Shown here one piece after another: positions 47,478 through 55,738 of a stretch of 64,000 nucleotides of DNA (its first letter is position 1; the number at the start of each line of letters is the position of its first letter). The stretch spans positions 81,368-145,367 of IMG/VR virus record IMGVR_UViG_3300008110_000075, one strand, 5' to 3'. The stretch comes from a virus. Both the position numbers and the translations under genes were made by a program. Under the pieces are notes generated by a model. That model had not been told where the DNA came from. It saw nothing but the letters and a program-made list of their open reading frames with translations, and ran no database searches.

Positions 47478-47492
47478 AATTTAGTAATATTA

Positions 47493-47500
47493 TATAAATA
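47493..47500 (-). promoter_or_regulatory. TATTTATA sense motif upstream of the tape measure gene
   Basis: TATTTATA on the minus strand 15 nt before ATG 47477 and directly after the hairpin at 47501-47528, so termination and re-initiation may occur side by side. Confidence 0.45.
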
Positions 47501-47528
47501 CAAAAGGACTGATTTTTCAGTCCTTTTG
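47501..47528 (-). terminator. Perfect 12-bp hairpin terminator between chaperone and tape measure
   Basis: CAAAAGGACTGA-AAAA-TCAGTCCTTTTG with U-rich sequence (TTTTGTATTTATA) after it on the minus strand. The ascending arm contains the TGA stop of the frameshifted chaperone extension, so a ribosome finishing that frame would melt the hairpin. Confidence 0.7.
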
Positions 47529-47702
47529 ATTTTCTTCAACCCATTTATCCAAAATATATCTTCTCACAAAAAGAGGCATTTTTTCAAAATCGGTCCAACT
47601 TATATTCAACAATCTATTCAAATAATAGAATTCATCAATTTGACCTTTCCTATAATCCGAAGAAAGGGCGAAAAAATTCAACCCCAAAACCAACGTTGAC
47701 TG
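47517..47702 (-). CDS. Frameshifted C-terminal extension of the tail assembly chaperone
   Basis: This is the +1 frame relative to the gp26-like gene, open from 47702 to TGA 47517. After the probable shift site (TTT TTT CGC, 47676-47668) it adds 50 residues: ALSSDYRKGQIDEFYYLN..., then ISWTDFEKMPLFVRRYILDK and WVEENQKD. The only Met is deep inside, so it has no start of its own. The 'MP-x3-RR-x-x-L' core resembles the downstream half of tail assembly chaperones in T4-type and other long-tailed phages, which lie just before the tape measure gene and are commonly made by frameshifting. Shift direction (+1 or -2) is not decided by sequence. Confidence 0.65.
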   Translation of the reverse strand, partial: QSTLVLGLNFFALSSDYRKGQIDEFYYLNRLLNISWTDFEKMPLFVRRYILDKWVEENQKD

Positions 47703-48399
47703 TTAGTCTTTCTCCTGATGGGGCTATTACTTCTCTTCTCAAATCCAATTTAGGTTCATTTTCATCCATGAACTTACGAATATACTTGGAGTCCATAATT
47801 GGCATTTGTTCTACAAACTTGGCAATTTCCGCTCTGTCACTAGTTCCATTTACCTCAACAATTTCTTTATTAAGCCTGAGAGTAACTTTTGGTGCAACTC
47901 TCCCTTGGGGATATGTATCTATGATTTTTTGTATTTCGTTTATCTCACCATATGTAATAGGTTTGAGTTTGACTGTTGAATTTGATTTTGGTAAAGTAGT
48001 GATAAAAGTTCCGTCTTCATTTGGTTTTTGTCCTTTATTTACATTCAATTCGTCCAATACAATTGTCGCAGGAAAAGTCTTTTTGGTTTGTGGGTCGGTA
48101 AGGTTTAAGTTCATCTCTGGTCCAAAACCTGTGTTTCTTAAAAATACTAAAATAGCTTCCACATCTCCTTCCAATAAATCATCAATCCTCATGTCAGGTT
48201 CGTATAATTTATTTCTCAAAAGATTAGTGGTAATATCCAATCCACCAGCCATAAGAATGTTTTCATCAGCTGCGGTCAGATAACCAACCTTCACAGATTT
48301 CTTTTTATTCTTGTAAAATACCCCTTCAGATGGTAAGGGCACGATATCGTGAGGTAATGTTAAATTACTCTGTGCATAATTTCTTGTTTGTTCATCCAT
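47650..48399 (-). CDS. Tail assembly chaperone / baseplate hub assembly protein, T4 gp26/gp51-like
   Basis: A 249-aa protein. The N-terminal half has the T4_baseplate family pattern: IVPLPSEGVFYKNKKKSVKV, 'LTAADENILMAGGLDITTNL', LLRNKLYEPDMRIDDLLEGD, VEAILVFLRNTGFGPEM. T4 gp26 and gp51 belong to this family and are needed for hub assembly. Position between tail tube and tape measure is that of the lambda G/GT-type tail assembly chaperone. It ends FFRPFFGL just after the phenylalanine codons where a frame change would produce the longer form. A strong terminator and a T10 run separate it from the tube gene. Confidence 0.75.
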   Translation of the reverse strand: MDEQTRNYAQSNLTLPHDIVPLPSEGVFYKNKKKSVKVGYLTAADENILMAGGLDITTNLLRNKLYEPDMRIDDLLEGDVEAILVFLRNTGFGPEMNLNLTDPQTKKTFPATIVLDELNVNKGQKPNEDGTFITTLPKSNSTVKLKPITYGEINEIQKIIDTYPQGRVAPKVTLRLNKEIVEVNGTSDRAEIAKFVEQMPIMDSKYIRKFMDENEPKLDLRREVIAPSGERLTVNVGFGVEFFRPFFGL

Positions 48400-48410
48400 A
48401 AAAAAAAAAT

Positions 48411-48435
48411 AACCGTAGAGTTTATGTCTACGGTT
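48411..48435 (-). terminator. Intrinsic terminator after the tail tube gene
   Basis: AACCGTAGA-CATAAAC-TCTACGGTT, then A and ten T on the minus strand: a 9-bp stem with a classic U tract. The chaperone ATG follows the U tract immediately. It lies 35 nt after the tube stop and would keep tube mRNA in excess over the chaperone. Confidence 0.88.
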
Positions 48436-48469
48436 AAATATAATTAGAAACGATTTTTTATAAAGAGTA

Positions 48470-48958
48470 TTAGTAAACTAACACACATCTATCCATTCTC
48501 AATCCACAAGTAATATCTGCAAGAGCGTCCTGACTGTAAGACAGACTTCCGAAGTTTGCACTTGTTAGGAAGGTTCCATAGAGAATCCATTTTTCTACCA
48601 CCACCCCTGTTGGGTCCAACATCTCAAGGTCAATATCTTTTTTATAACCCGCTGCGTAACCCATACGACCTGTTACCGACTCAGCGTGTAGACGAACCCA
48701 TTCCATAAGTGCTTGTGCAGCTGAAGGACCAATTGGGTCTCTAAATTTTACCTGAATTTCATCCCAGTTAAATCTACCTGCAACAAATGTTGAAGTGTTT
48801 AAGAATTGAATTTCAGTTGAGTTTATCTTGATAGATGGTCTTGAAGCAGACTCCACGAACCACTCATTAATACCTAAACTTGACGGAAACCTTAGAATGA
48901 ATCGATTCTGACGTTTCGGTTCGTAAGGTATGGGCATTTTCATCAGTAAATCAGCCAT
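48470..48958 (-). CDS. gp19: Tail tube protein, T4 gp19-like
   Basis: A 162-aa protein (T4 gp19 is 163 aa) matching the gp19 family: N-terminal basic 'MPIPYEPKRQNRFILRFPSS', then 'WFVESASRPSIKINSTEIQF', WDEIQVKFRDPIGPSAAQAL, and 'MGYAAGYKKDIDLEMLDPTG'. Hexamers of this protein stack to form the inner tail tube. The gene is flanked by a strong terminator and has a TATTTATA motif 33 nt before its ATG, so it is probably expressed as a high-level single-gene transcript in late infection. Confidence 0.9.
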   Translation of the reverse strand: MADLLMKMPIPYEPKRQNRFILRFPSSLGINEWFVESASRPSIKINSTEIQFLNTSTFVAGRFNWDEIQVKFRDPIGPSAAQALMEWVRLHAESVTGRMGYAAGYKKDIDLEMLDPTGVVVEKWILYGTFLTSANFGSLSYSQDALADITCGLRMDRCVLVY

Positions 48959-48991
48959 ATAATTAATTTTTTGTTTTCAGTGTTTATATGT

Positions 48992-48999
48992 TATAAATA
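48992..48999 (-). promoter_or_regulatory. TATTTATA sense motif upstream of the tail tube gene
   Basis: TATTTATA on the minus strand 33 nt before ATG 48958; the sheath gene has the same motif at 32 nt. This spacing suits a -10-type promoter with a short leader for these two highly expressed genes. Confidence 0.55.
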
Positions 49000-49050
49000 T
49001 AGTCTGTTAGAAAATATTTCTCTTTACTTTAATTTTTAAAAAAAGTATTC

Positions 49051-49881
49051 TTATTGCACTTCCTTCTTAGTTCCTCCAGCAGTAGAATATGTTTTAACTA
49101 AATTATCTGGTTTATCTTTAAAGGCTTTTCTCATTACTTCTACATTTCTTGGGTCATCGTCTGAAAAACCAATTGATGGTTTAGATGGTGTAAATTTGTT
49201 TCCTATGTCGTTTTTTAACCATGCTCTTTTATTAAGTAATGCTGCCATATTCTTAATGTAGTCCACAAAATCATTCATCGCTCTAACCTTCGCCTCCTCG
49301 GGATTTGTGGCACCCGACTCATCTCCAAAAGAAACGGGATGGTATTTGTTTAAATCCAAATAAAGGTCGATAAGTTCTTTATCAGATAAATCTTCTTCAC
49401 CTGTAAAGTTCCTATATTTTTTTAAATTTTTGATTAGTTCATCTTTGGATATCCCGCCGAAATCATTTACAATATAATTGTAGACGGATTGTTTCAGGGT
49501 TTCGGGATTATGACCCCTTGCAGTGATTATTGCAAATATTGAACCATTATTTATTGCTTCTCTAAAGTCATCAAAAGCTGGTCCCTTCTTTGCTTGCATA
49601 GAATCAATCAAAAAGTCTTTGTCTCCTTCAGTTCGAAAGTTTCTAAACGGATTGTCACCGAACCCAACAATCTTATGTCCGTTATATTCAAAATCTTCTT
49701 TTCCTACAATGTGTCGGTATTCTGCAAAATCTTCGGTTGACATACCTACCTCTTCTCCGTCTGAATCTTTCAGAATTATCTTTGTCGGCATGTGCACAAT
49801 ATTGTCATCCCAGTCGAAAGCGTAATATTTTAAATCCGGGGTTTTCTCGTCTTTGAAACCTTCTGTAATCTCTTTTCTCAT
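49051..49881 (-). CDS. HAD-like phosphatase-fold protein in the tail module
   Basis: A 276-aa protein. HAD motif I is FDWDDNI (residues 22-28, D-x-D in place), motif II is IITARGHN (about 118-125) and the acidic motif is 'IGFSDDDPRNVEVMRKAF' (about 244-261, D-D-x4-N). It has insertions between them and a Lys/Glu-rich C-terminus. HAD enzymes hydrolyse phosphoesters; the conserved catalytic Asp suggests activity on a nucleotide, nucleic acid end or phosphoprotein. It sits between sheath and tube genes and might be packaged in the virion. Similar HAD-like proteins are common in marine T4-type genomes, but the substrate is unknown. Confidence 0.65.
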   Translation of the reverse strand: MRKEITEGFKDEKTPDLKYYAFDWDDNIVHMPTKIILKDSDGEEVGMSTEDFAEYRHIVGKEDFEYNGHKIVGFGDNPFRNFRTEGDKDFLIDSMQAKKGPAFDDFREAINNGSIFAIITARGHNPETLKQSVYNYIVNDFGGISKDELIKNLKKYRNFTGEEDLSDKELIDLYLDLNKYHPVSFGDESGATNPEEAKVRAMNDFVDYIKNMAALLNKRAWLKNDIGNKFTPSKPSIGFSDDDPRNVEVMRKAFKDKPDNLVKTYSTAGGTKKEVQ

Positions 49882-49899
49882 TTAGTATGGCTAAAAAAT

Positions 49900-49918
49900 G
49901 GGGGGATTTTGTCCCCCC
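49900..49918 (-). terminator. Intrinsic terminator after the sheath gene
   Basis: GGGGGGA-CAAAA-TCCCCCC followed by ATTTTTTAG on the minus strand, starting 7 nt past the sheath stop. It is a 7-bp G:C stem, the strongest hairpin in the window. Confidence 0.88.
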
Positions 49919-49925
49919 GTTTTTA

Positions 49926-52900
49926 TTAGATATTTTCGAACGAAGCTCCTGTTGGTGTAATAAAGAATTCAATATCTATGAATTCGAGAGCCTTCGTTGG
50001 TTTTAAGTAAATCTTTCCTGTTAATGTGTTTCTGTCTAAATCTTCAGGTGAAGAAGATACTGTCACACGGAAATCATATAGACCTCTATCTCTTCTAATT
50101 GAATCAAGGATTGGGTTCACACTATCCAAGAATTGTTGTCTTACTACTTGGTCGTTCTGTTCGAACAGTAATCTTACAGCCACCGCTGAAATTAACTTAC
50201 GAGCCTGAAGTAACAATCTTCTTACGTTAAGTCTGTTTAGAGCGGTATCCGCAACCTGTAGGGTTTTGTTACCCCAAATTACAGTTCCAACGTCCGCAAA
50301 AGTTGCAATAGGGTTGATTCTTCCTTGATAAAGAGTATCTCTATCCTCTTGAGTCAACTTCAATCTTGCCTTTATTGAATTTACAAGACCTCTTGTGTAA
50401 CCCGCTGACGCGAACCATGGGAAGGATATGTTATCTGTAAGAGCTAAATTTCTACAAACTTCACCTGTTGGTGGTAAGTAAATCTGTGTATTGTTTACTG
50501 TATCTCTCACCAAAATCCAAGGATAGTAAGTAGATGTATAGTTAGAATCAATTCCTGTGTTATCTAAGTTATCAACCGCTTCCTGAGGATAAATAATATC
50601 CAAAGAGTTTGTTCCATCAGGAGTATACATGTTATAATCTGGTGTCGTTGCTATATAAACAGAATCAGCCCTTTGGAACTGAATCATGTCGATAGCTTCT
50701 TCAACAAGGTTTGAGTTATTGTAATAATCGATACTTGAAGTTGCAAATACATTGATATTAGTAGCTTCAGGATTTCTGAACGTAAGAATACCTAATAGAT
50801 AAGCATAATAGTCAGTGTTAGCAAAATCTTGTGTATTGTTTTCAACCACAATTCTCTTAAATAAACCTTGACCAGTTGCTGAAGGATATCTTGATGATGC
50901 AGATGCACCCGCCAAGTAACCTGATGCTCCCAATTGGAATCTATCTTGGTTTGTTCTATATTCTCTATAAATGTCCCAACCATCAAACCCACCAGCGAAA
51001 CATACTGTGTATTTTCTTGAGTAGATAAAGTAGTAAGGATTTTCTTGTGTTTCTGGGTCAAATCTGAAATCAGCAACCCCACACTCAAATGCCGGTGTTC
51101 CACTTGTTTGATAAACATTACCAATAGTAACTACAGTTGCACCTGAGTCCATATGGAAACCTTTACTTAAGTAGTTCCAAGTAGCACCCTCGACAGGGAT
51201 TGGAGCAATGACCCAAGAAGGTGGATTTTGTTTACCTTTATAAGAAAGGAATGATTCGTCAATTCCGAACTGAGTTGAAAAACCTAAGTAACTTCTTCTC
51301 ACTATATCACCAGGTGACTCGACTAAATTATCACCTCCAGTTGCTGCACCGAAAGGTGGGTTATAGATAACTTCACCAGGGAAGTAGTATTTTGTTTTGA
51401 ACTTTGGAACAGGAGATGGATTACTAACAGATGCATATTCTCTTTGAGTGTATCCGTAGAATCCACAAGGAAGTGCATCTATTGGTGCCTCTTCAGACAT
51501 TTCAACCATCACATATTTTGATATTAAAGCAAACTCACCATTAGAAGAACCAATCTTTTTAGCCACAAAGTTATTTGAAGCTGGGTCCATAGTGCAATTT
51601 GTGAATTTCTCAATCACAACAGGGTTCGCATCGGTGTCAAAGAAATTTCTAACTAAAACATCAAATGTCATGTTGTTAAAAGACAAGTTCGCGATTGAAA
51701 CTTTTACTTCAACGTTAGCTGCATCTCCATCAGAGATTGATATGAATCTGAATAATTTATAAACTTTATTACCTCTCAACTCTGAAACCAAGAATGGTGT
51801 CATAGGTGATTGATATTTTTCTACGTTATAAGCAATTGAACTTGGGTCTTCTGTTCTTGCTCCAGGTAAACCAATCAACTGACAATCTAATCCACGGATA
51901 TAACTTTGATTATAAGCATAAGCCAAAGAAGCTGGATAAACTTCCTCAACGAATACAGGAACCTCCTGTCTAGATTTTCCGAAATTGTCCGTCCCTAATA
52001 CTTTAGTTATAAACTTAGAAGAAAGTGCCGACAATGAAACTTCAAAACTGAAATTATCATTATCTTTCGTTATACCTGATAACAAGAAGGTTTCGTAAGG
52101 ATTAATTGTAACCCCTGAGTATTGTCCCGAACAAACCATAGTTAATGCACTCAATCCTGAAACAGTTCCACCCGAGTTTACCTCGTAAATTGGACCGTGA
52201 GCATTACTTGCTGCACTATTTTCAAAAAGTGATATACCTCTTGAACGGATTGTCGCTACAACCATGTTATTATATTCACTGAAAGCAGTTCCTGACCATG
52301 TATATACATTACCAGAAATACTACCCGAGAAACTATTAGAAGCTCCTGTTGCTATTGATGAAACAATATAGTCCATAGAATAACCTGAATAGTTATCATT
52401 GGAATAGTTGTTAAAGTTTGCATAGAACCAAGAATCATTCAAACCACTTGTTAAATCATTAAGAGGATAATTTATATTATCACAATTATATACGTTGACT
52501 AAGTTACGTCCTGTAGACAAACTATAATAGTCACTTTCTGGAATTGCACCATATACATTTGCAGTTGTTGAAGACAATGAATTTGTTGTTAGAACATCTT
52601 TCACAAACCCTAAAATATCGGATTGGATATTAGATGTGCTTCCGTCACTCATTCTATAAAGTGAAGTCAACGAATTGTTAATTTGTGAAGGGAATGAATT
52701 AAGAAAAGAAATTGTATTCCCTGTCGAACTTCCTGTAAAGTTTACCACCCAAGGGGTAGCTGTTGCAGGATTGAAACCAACCGTAGTTGGGTCAACATTA
52801 GCAACAACTTTGATACTCCAAGACGGACCTGCGTCGTATCCTGAAAGACCAAGGATTCTTGTTACGAACAATTGATTAGATTGTTGTAAGTAAGATTTGG

Positions 52901-53150
52901 CAATGTAAGCCGCTTCATATTTAGGGATTTGTGTATTAACAAATTTTACAGGCTCGGACCCCCCGAAATATGCCTGAAATTCATCGTAGTTCGTTATAAA
53001 AATCGGTTCAAATGCGGGACCCTTAATTGTTTCCCCAACTAAACCTAACGTAGTAACACCCACACTCTGAGCCACGAATGATAAATCCGTTTCAGAGGTA
53101 TAAACACCAGGTGAAACATAAACTTTTTGATTTGCTTGTGCTGTTGCCAT
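49926..53150 (-). CDS. gp18: Tail sheath protein, T4 gp18-like
   Basis: A 1074-aa protein, well above T4 gp18 (659 aa). The N-terminus 'YVSPGVYTSETDLSFVAQSV' and 'GLVGETIKGPAFEPIFITNY' and the C-terminus (LNVRRLLLQARKLISAVAVR, 'FLDSVNPILDSIRRDRGLYD', then FIDIEFFITPTG) are the conserved sheath core that packs around the tube and contracts. The extra about 400 residues form surface insertions between about residues 120 and 400 and are Ser/Asn/Tyr-rich. The gene has TATTTATC 32 nt upstream and a strong terminator downstream, so it is a separate high-expression unit. Confidence 0.9.
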   Translation of the reverse strand: MATAQANQKVYVSPGVYTSETDLSFVAQSVGVTTLGLVGETIKGPAFEPIFITNYDEFQAYFGGSEPVKFVNTQIPKYEAAYIAKSYLQQSNQLFVTRILGLSGYDAGPSWSIKVVANVDPTTVGFNPATATPWVVNFTGSSTGNTISFLNSFPSQINNSLTSLYRMSDGSTSNIQSDILGFVKDVLTTNSLSSTTANVYGAIPESDYYSLSTGRNLVNVYNCDNINYPLNDLTSGLNDSWFYANFNNYSNDNYSGYSMDYIVSSIATGASNSFSGSISGNVYTWSGTAFSEYNNMVVATIRSRGISLFENSAASNAHGPIYEVNSGGTVSGLSALTMVCSGQYSGVTINPYETFLLSGITKDNDNFSFEVSLSALSSKFITKVLGTDNFGKSRQEVPVFVEEVYPASLAYAYNQSYIRGLDCQLIGLPGARTEDPSSIAYNVEKYQSPMTPFLVSELRGNKVYKLFRFISISDGDAANVEVKVSIANLSFNNMTFDVLVRNFFDTDANPVVIEKFTNCTMDPASNNFVAKKIGSSNGEFALISKYVMVEMSEEAPIDALPCGFYGYTQREYASVSNPSPVPKFKTKYYFPGEVIYNPPFGAATGGDNLVESPGDIVRRSYLGFSTQFGIDESFLSYKGKQNPPSWVIAPIPVEGATWNYLSKGFHMDSGATVVTIGNVYQTSGTPAFECGVADFRFDPETQENPYYFIYSRKYTVCFAGGFDGWDIYREYRTNQDRFQLGASGYLAGASASSRYPSATGQGLFKRIVVENNTQDFANTDYYAYLLGILTFRNPEATNINVFATSSIDYYNNSNLVEEAIDMIQFQRADSVYIATTPDYNMYTPDGTNSLDIIYPQEAVDNLDNTGIDSNYTSTYYPWILVRDTVNNTQIYLPPTGEVCRNLALTDNISFPWFASAGYTRGLVNSIKARLKLTQEDRDTLYQGRINPIATFADVGTVIWGNKTLQVADTALNRLNVRRLLLQARKLISAVAVRLLFEQNDQVVRQQFLDSVNPILDSIRRDRGLYDFRVTVSSSPEDLDRNTLTGKIYLKPTKALEFIDIEFFITPTGASFENI

Positions 53151-53182
53151 TATTAAATTATTCTATGCAGATTTATTTTAAT

Positions 53183-53190
53183 GATAAATA
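53183..53190 (-). promoter_or_regulatory. TATTTATC sense motif upstream of the sheath gene
   Basis: TATTTATC on the minus strand 32 nt before ATG 53150, preceded by GATTAGAA. See the tube gene for the same spacing. Confidence 0.55.
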
Positions 53191-53269
53191 TTCTAATCTG
53201 AATGAAAAAACTTGACTTTTGAATATCTATTTGTAAATGGTGAGAATAAATTCTACCTTTTTTCTACCT

Positions 53270-53431
53270 ATGAATAAAAAGAAAGAAATAAAGAATATAA
53301 AGATAGCACCTGAGGTTCACGAGGTATTGAAAAAATACTGTGATAAAAGGGGGATAAAGATTTATAAATTCTTAGAAAATTTAATATTAGAGAAGTGTAA
53401 AGAAAAGAAAGATTTGTATGGGGAGGACTAA
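53270..53431 (+). CDS. Small ribbon-helix-helix-like DNA-binding protein
   Basis: About 53 aa from ATG 53270 (MNKKKEIKNIKIAPEVHEVL); an in-frame ATG at 53237 would add 11 residues. The pattern of a basic beta strand (KNIKIAPEVHEVL), a helix (KKYCDKRGIKI) and a second helix (YKFLENLILEKC) is that of short Arc/CopG/MetJ-type ribbon-helix-helix proteins, frequent in T4-like phages as transcription regulators. It is the only plus-strand gene within the tail module, divergent from the sheath gene and overlapping the convergent gp15-like gene by 4 bp at their stops. It may regulate the sheath promoter, which lies about 80 bp away; that is inference. Confidence 0.6.
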   Translation: MNKKKEIKNIKIAPEVHEVLKKYCDKRGIKIYKFLENLILEKCKEKKDLYGED

Positions 53432-54468
53432 ACCAACTTACTATCAAACTTTATAGAACCTTCTTTCAGGTTGTCTTGTTTCATTACGGATATTGTAAGA
53501 ATGTCGTTGGTTGTTATTTGTATTTTATTAACATTCGAACCGAAATAATCTCCATTAATAAAGACATCAAAATTAGAGATGTTCTCAGAACCAACCCAAG
53601 TCATATCTGCAGTGAAATCAATGAACTCAGACAAAGAGTCATTACCAACCACGTATTGAAAATTTGACAAAAACTCGTCAGGATTTTCAGGAAACTTCCT
53701 TCTTCTTTTACTAATCGTAGATGTGTCAAGTTCCACAACTTGAGCGACGCGAGCAATGGCTGGTTTCACCTGAAACTCCTCCTCATCAATCAAGTAACCC
53801 AACATTGTAAAATCATATGATTGAACATAATACTTCCTTGACTCCAATGTCATTTGTGATTCATCTGAAATATTGTTCATAATTATCGGAACATACTGCC
53901 CTTTTATGAAGGTATAGGCTTGACGCGAAGAAAACTTCTGAAGTGTAATTTTATTTAACTGATTCAATTCTCTCATTCTGTTACACACAATCTTCACACT
54001 ATAATTAATATCAACAGGAACTGGTTGTGGAATTGTATATATGTCCATACCTTGTTCGTTACCATTCCAAGTCGGAACAGATGCATAATAAAATTGTTTT
54101 CTGTTTGGTATTGTGTATTGTAAAGATGGATTGGTTCCGTATTTCACCTCAGGATTTCTCACAACAGTAACGAATGGAGGTTCGACATTATAATCTAAGT
54201 TAACAAATGTTGCAGTTTCAACATACTGACTCCAATTTTGTGTTGTCAATAGTATGTCAATCATCGGAACAGTTTTACCTCCAGTAACAACCTTCAAATC
54301 GTTTTTTACAAAGTCCAACATACCTCTGTCCAAATCCGCATGTAATACTGATTTAGGAAGATAAGTCCCATCCTTATTAATATATTCTAAGAGTTGCTCC
54401 CTCCTTGCAGAAAGAGTCTTCTTGGGAACTAATGGTAAAGTTGGTATGACTTGTTTTGGTAATGGCAT
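53428..54468 (-). CDS. Putative tail terminator / sheath stabiliser (gp15-like)
   Basis: A 346-aa protein. A central segment reads 'PQPVPVDINYSVKIVCNRMR' then ELNQLNKITLQKFSSRQAYT, followed by a strand pair ending YDFTMLGYLIDEEEFQV. T4 gp15 has a comparable strand pattern ('P..y.f.l.iyt....d...i.eqilp.f....') and similar context, and it caps the sheath and tube. The C-terminal third appears to be a separate beta domain (FDVFINGDYFGSNVNKIQIT). The gene sits with a neck protein and a peptidoglycan-binding protein between the neck and sheath genes. The gp15 assignment is a fold-level guess. Confidence 0.45.
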   Translation of the reverse strand: MPLPKQVIPTLPLVPKKTLSARREQLLEYINKDGTYLPKSVLHADLDRGMLDFVKNDLKVVTGGKTVPMIDILLTTQNWSQYVETATFVNLDYNVEPPFVTVVRNPEVKYGTNPSLQYTIPNRKQFYYASVPTWNGNEQGMDIYTIPQPVPVDINYSVKIVCNRMRELNQLNKITLQKFSSRQAYTFIKGQYVPIIMNNISDESQMTLESRKYYVQSYDFTMLGYLIDEEEFQVKPAIARVAQVVELDTSTISKRRRKFPENPDEFLSNFQYVVGNDSLSEFIDFTADMTWVGSENISNFDVFINGDYFGSNVNKIQITTNDILTISVMKQDNLKEGSIKFDSKLV

Positions 54469-54469
54469 A

Positions 54470-55162
54470 TTAATTATTTTTAGTCATTGAACCCACAGTT
54501 TTAAGTGCATTCCAATGAGAGTCTGACTTGGATGAACTCGCCCCAATCACAATCCCTTGTCCTCTCCCGACTGAGTTTCCAACAAAAACATTTGAAGCAG
54601 GAACTCCGTTGTTCACAGCATTTCTTACATTATTTTTCGTTTCACTTCCAGCAGCATATGGCTCAATGATGAACAAGTTATTTTTATTTTGACCCAAGAC
54701 ATTTGAAATCTCATTAGATTTCCTGCATCCCGCACTGAAAAGATAAATCGGGATTCCTGGGTTTTTATTGATAAAATCTATAATTGTAGAGGATGGTGTG
54801 TTAAACCTAAAACCTTTAACATTCTTTTCAGTTCCAATCCCCTGTTTCAATAAACTTACTTGTGAATCTATATTTAAGTCACCAGACCTATTATCTAACC
54901 CCCCAACTAAAATTGCATCATACTCACCAGATGTTTTTTGTGATGAGGAACCTTTTCTCACAATTTTCAAACCAAACTCTTGTTCCATCGCACCTCTTGT
55001 CAAAGGTCCTAACTTACCATCCACTCCATCTTTGTTTGGACCATACTTACCCAAATCATACCCCTTTTTTATCAGATACTTTTGTATGATTTCAACATTT
55101 GGGTCATAGGATATTTGTTCTAATAAAAAACCCAATTGTGATTCTTTTAAAATAAATCTCAT
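54470..55162 (-). CDS. Peptidoglycan-binding-domain protein of the neck region
   Basis: A 230-aa protein. Residues about 18-66 are a PG_binding_1-type domain: 'VEIIQKYLIKKGYDLGKYGP' then 'VDGKLGPLTRGAMEQEFGL', with the D-G-x-x-G-P-x-T core. Residues 80-230 read as an alpha/beta domain (YDAILVGGLDNRSGDLNIDS, 'IPIYLFSAGCRKSNEISNVL', NLFIIEPYAAGS, 'VFVGNSVGRGQGIVIGASSS') with a Ser/Gly-rich turn pattern, but no recognisable catalytic triad. It might be a lysis or cell-wall-degrading enzyme, or a virion protein. No holin is visible nearby. The N-terminal MRFILKESQLGFLLEQ helix also looks like targeting sequence seen in other virion proteins here. Confidence 0.6.
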   Translation of the reverse strand: MRFILKESQLGFLLEQISYDPNVEIIQKYLIKKGYDLGKYGPNKDGVDGKLGPLTRGAMEQEFGLKIVRKGSSSQKTSGEYDAILVGGLDNRSGDLNIDSQVSLLKQGIGTEKNVKGFRFNTPSSTIIDFINKNPGIPIYLFSAGCRKSNEISNVLGQNKNNLFIIEPYAAGSETKNNVRNAVNNGVPASNVFVGNSVGRGQGIVIGASSSKSDSHWNALKTVGSMTKNN

Positions 55163-55164
55163 AA

Positions 55165-55680
55165 TTAGATTCCGTTAAATTCGTTTTCACTAACCCATGT
55201 GGCAACAACAGTTCTATAGAAAGGTTTGTAACCACCATAGGTGTGTTTATTGTCTGACTTTACATATCCATCATCACTAACAACATAATATCTTACTCTA
55301 TCTTCACTTTCATAATATCCAAAATAATCACCCATGAATATATCAACACCCATGTCATCCAAAGTTTTTTGGTAAATACTAAATCTCATATTACCTGGTT
55401 CTTGTAACTCAACTCTAGAGTTACCAACAGTTTTATTTGTAGGAGCCATAACCTGAACGTAACCCTTCAATTCAACGGGAGCTAAGAACTGAATACCATC
55501 TTCCAAAACTTCACCATATACATCATCAGTTTTGGTTTTGTATCTATCTATTCTATATAAAATTACGGTGAAATTCATATCACCAATTAACCACTCCTCA
55601 CCCATACCAATGTCGAGAGCGTAATCCTCACCGCCAAAAAATTTACCGAGTCTTGTAATTGGAACTAATTTCTCTGCCAT
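55165..55680 (-). CDS. Putative neck protein (gp14-like)
   Basis: A 171-aa protein. 'VILYRIDRYKTKTDDVYGEV' followed by FLAPVELKGYVQVMAP resembles the gp14-type neck protein pattern (Y-R-x-D-x..TxxDxLYGE..x-PxE-x-x-G). The C-terminus (RVRYYVVSDDGYVKSDNKHT, then 'FYRTVVATWVSENEFNGI') is beta-rich. It is first in the minus-strand group of three head-tail connector genes, divergent from the plus-strand SET gene. A gp13-like gene lies 4 kb away on the other strand. The assignment is by pattern and location. Confidence 0.5.
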   Translation of the reverse strand: MAEKLVPITRLGKFFGGEDYALDIGMGEEWLIGDMNFTVILYRIDRYKTKTDDVYGEVLEDGIQFLAPVELKGYVQVMAPTNKTVGNSRVELQEPGNMRFSIYQKTLDDMGVDIFMGDYFGYYESEDRVRYYVVSDDGYVKSDNKHTYGGYKPFYRTVVATWVSENEFNGI

Positions 55681-55703
55681 AGTCAGCTGAACTTGTTTAT
55701 ATT

Positions 55704-55711
55704 GATAAATA
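55704..55711 (-). promoter_or_regulatory. TATTTATC sense motif upstream of the neck gene
   Basis: TATTTATC on the minus strand 23 nt before ATG 55680, in the 58-bp divergent gap to the SET gene. In the plus direction the same gap has only TTATTATATTTAATCC before the SET start. Confidence 0.45.
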
Positions 55712-55738
55712 CTTTTAAGTTTATTATATTTAATCCAA

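Noticed and set aside
47696-48283. 195-aa plus-strand ORF opposite the gp26-like gene
   Set aside because: It is a shadow: the minus gene has family motifs, start context and an upstream terminator, and the plus ORF has none.
53190-53240. Bacteroidota-type TAnnTTTG promoter before the small RHH gene
   Set aside because: The nearest match (TCTATTTG with TTGA upstream) misses the invariant A of the -7 box, so I do not call it.
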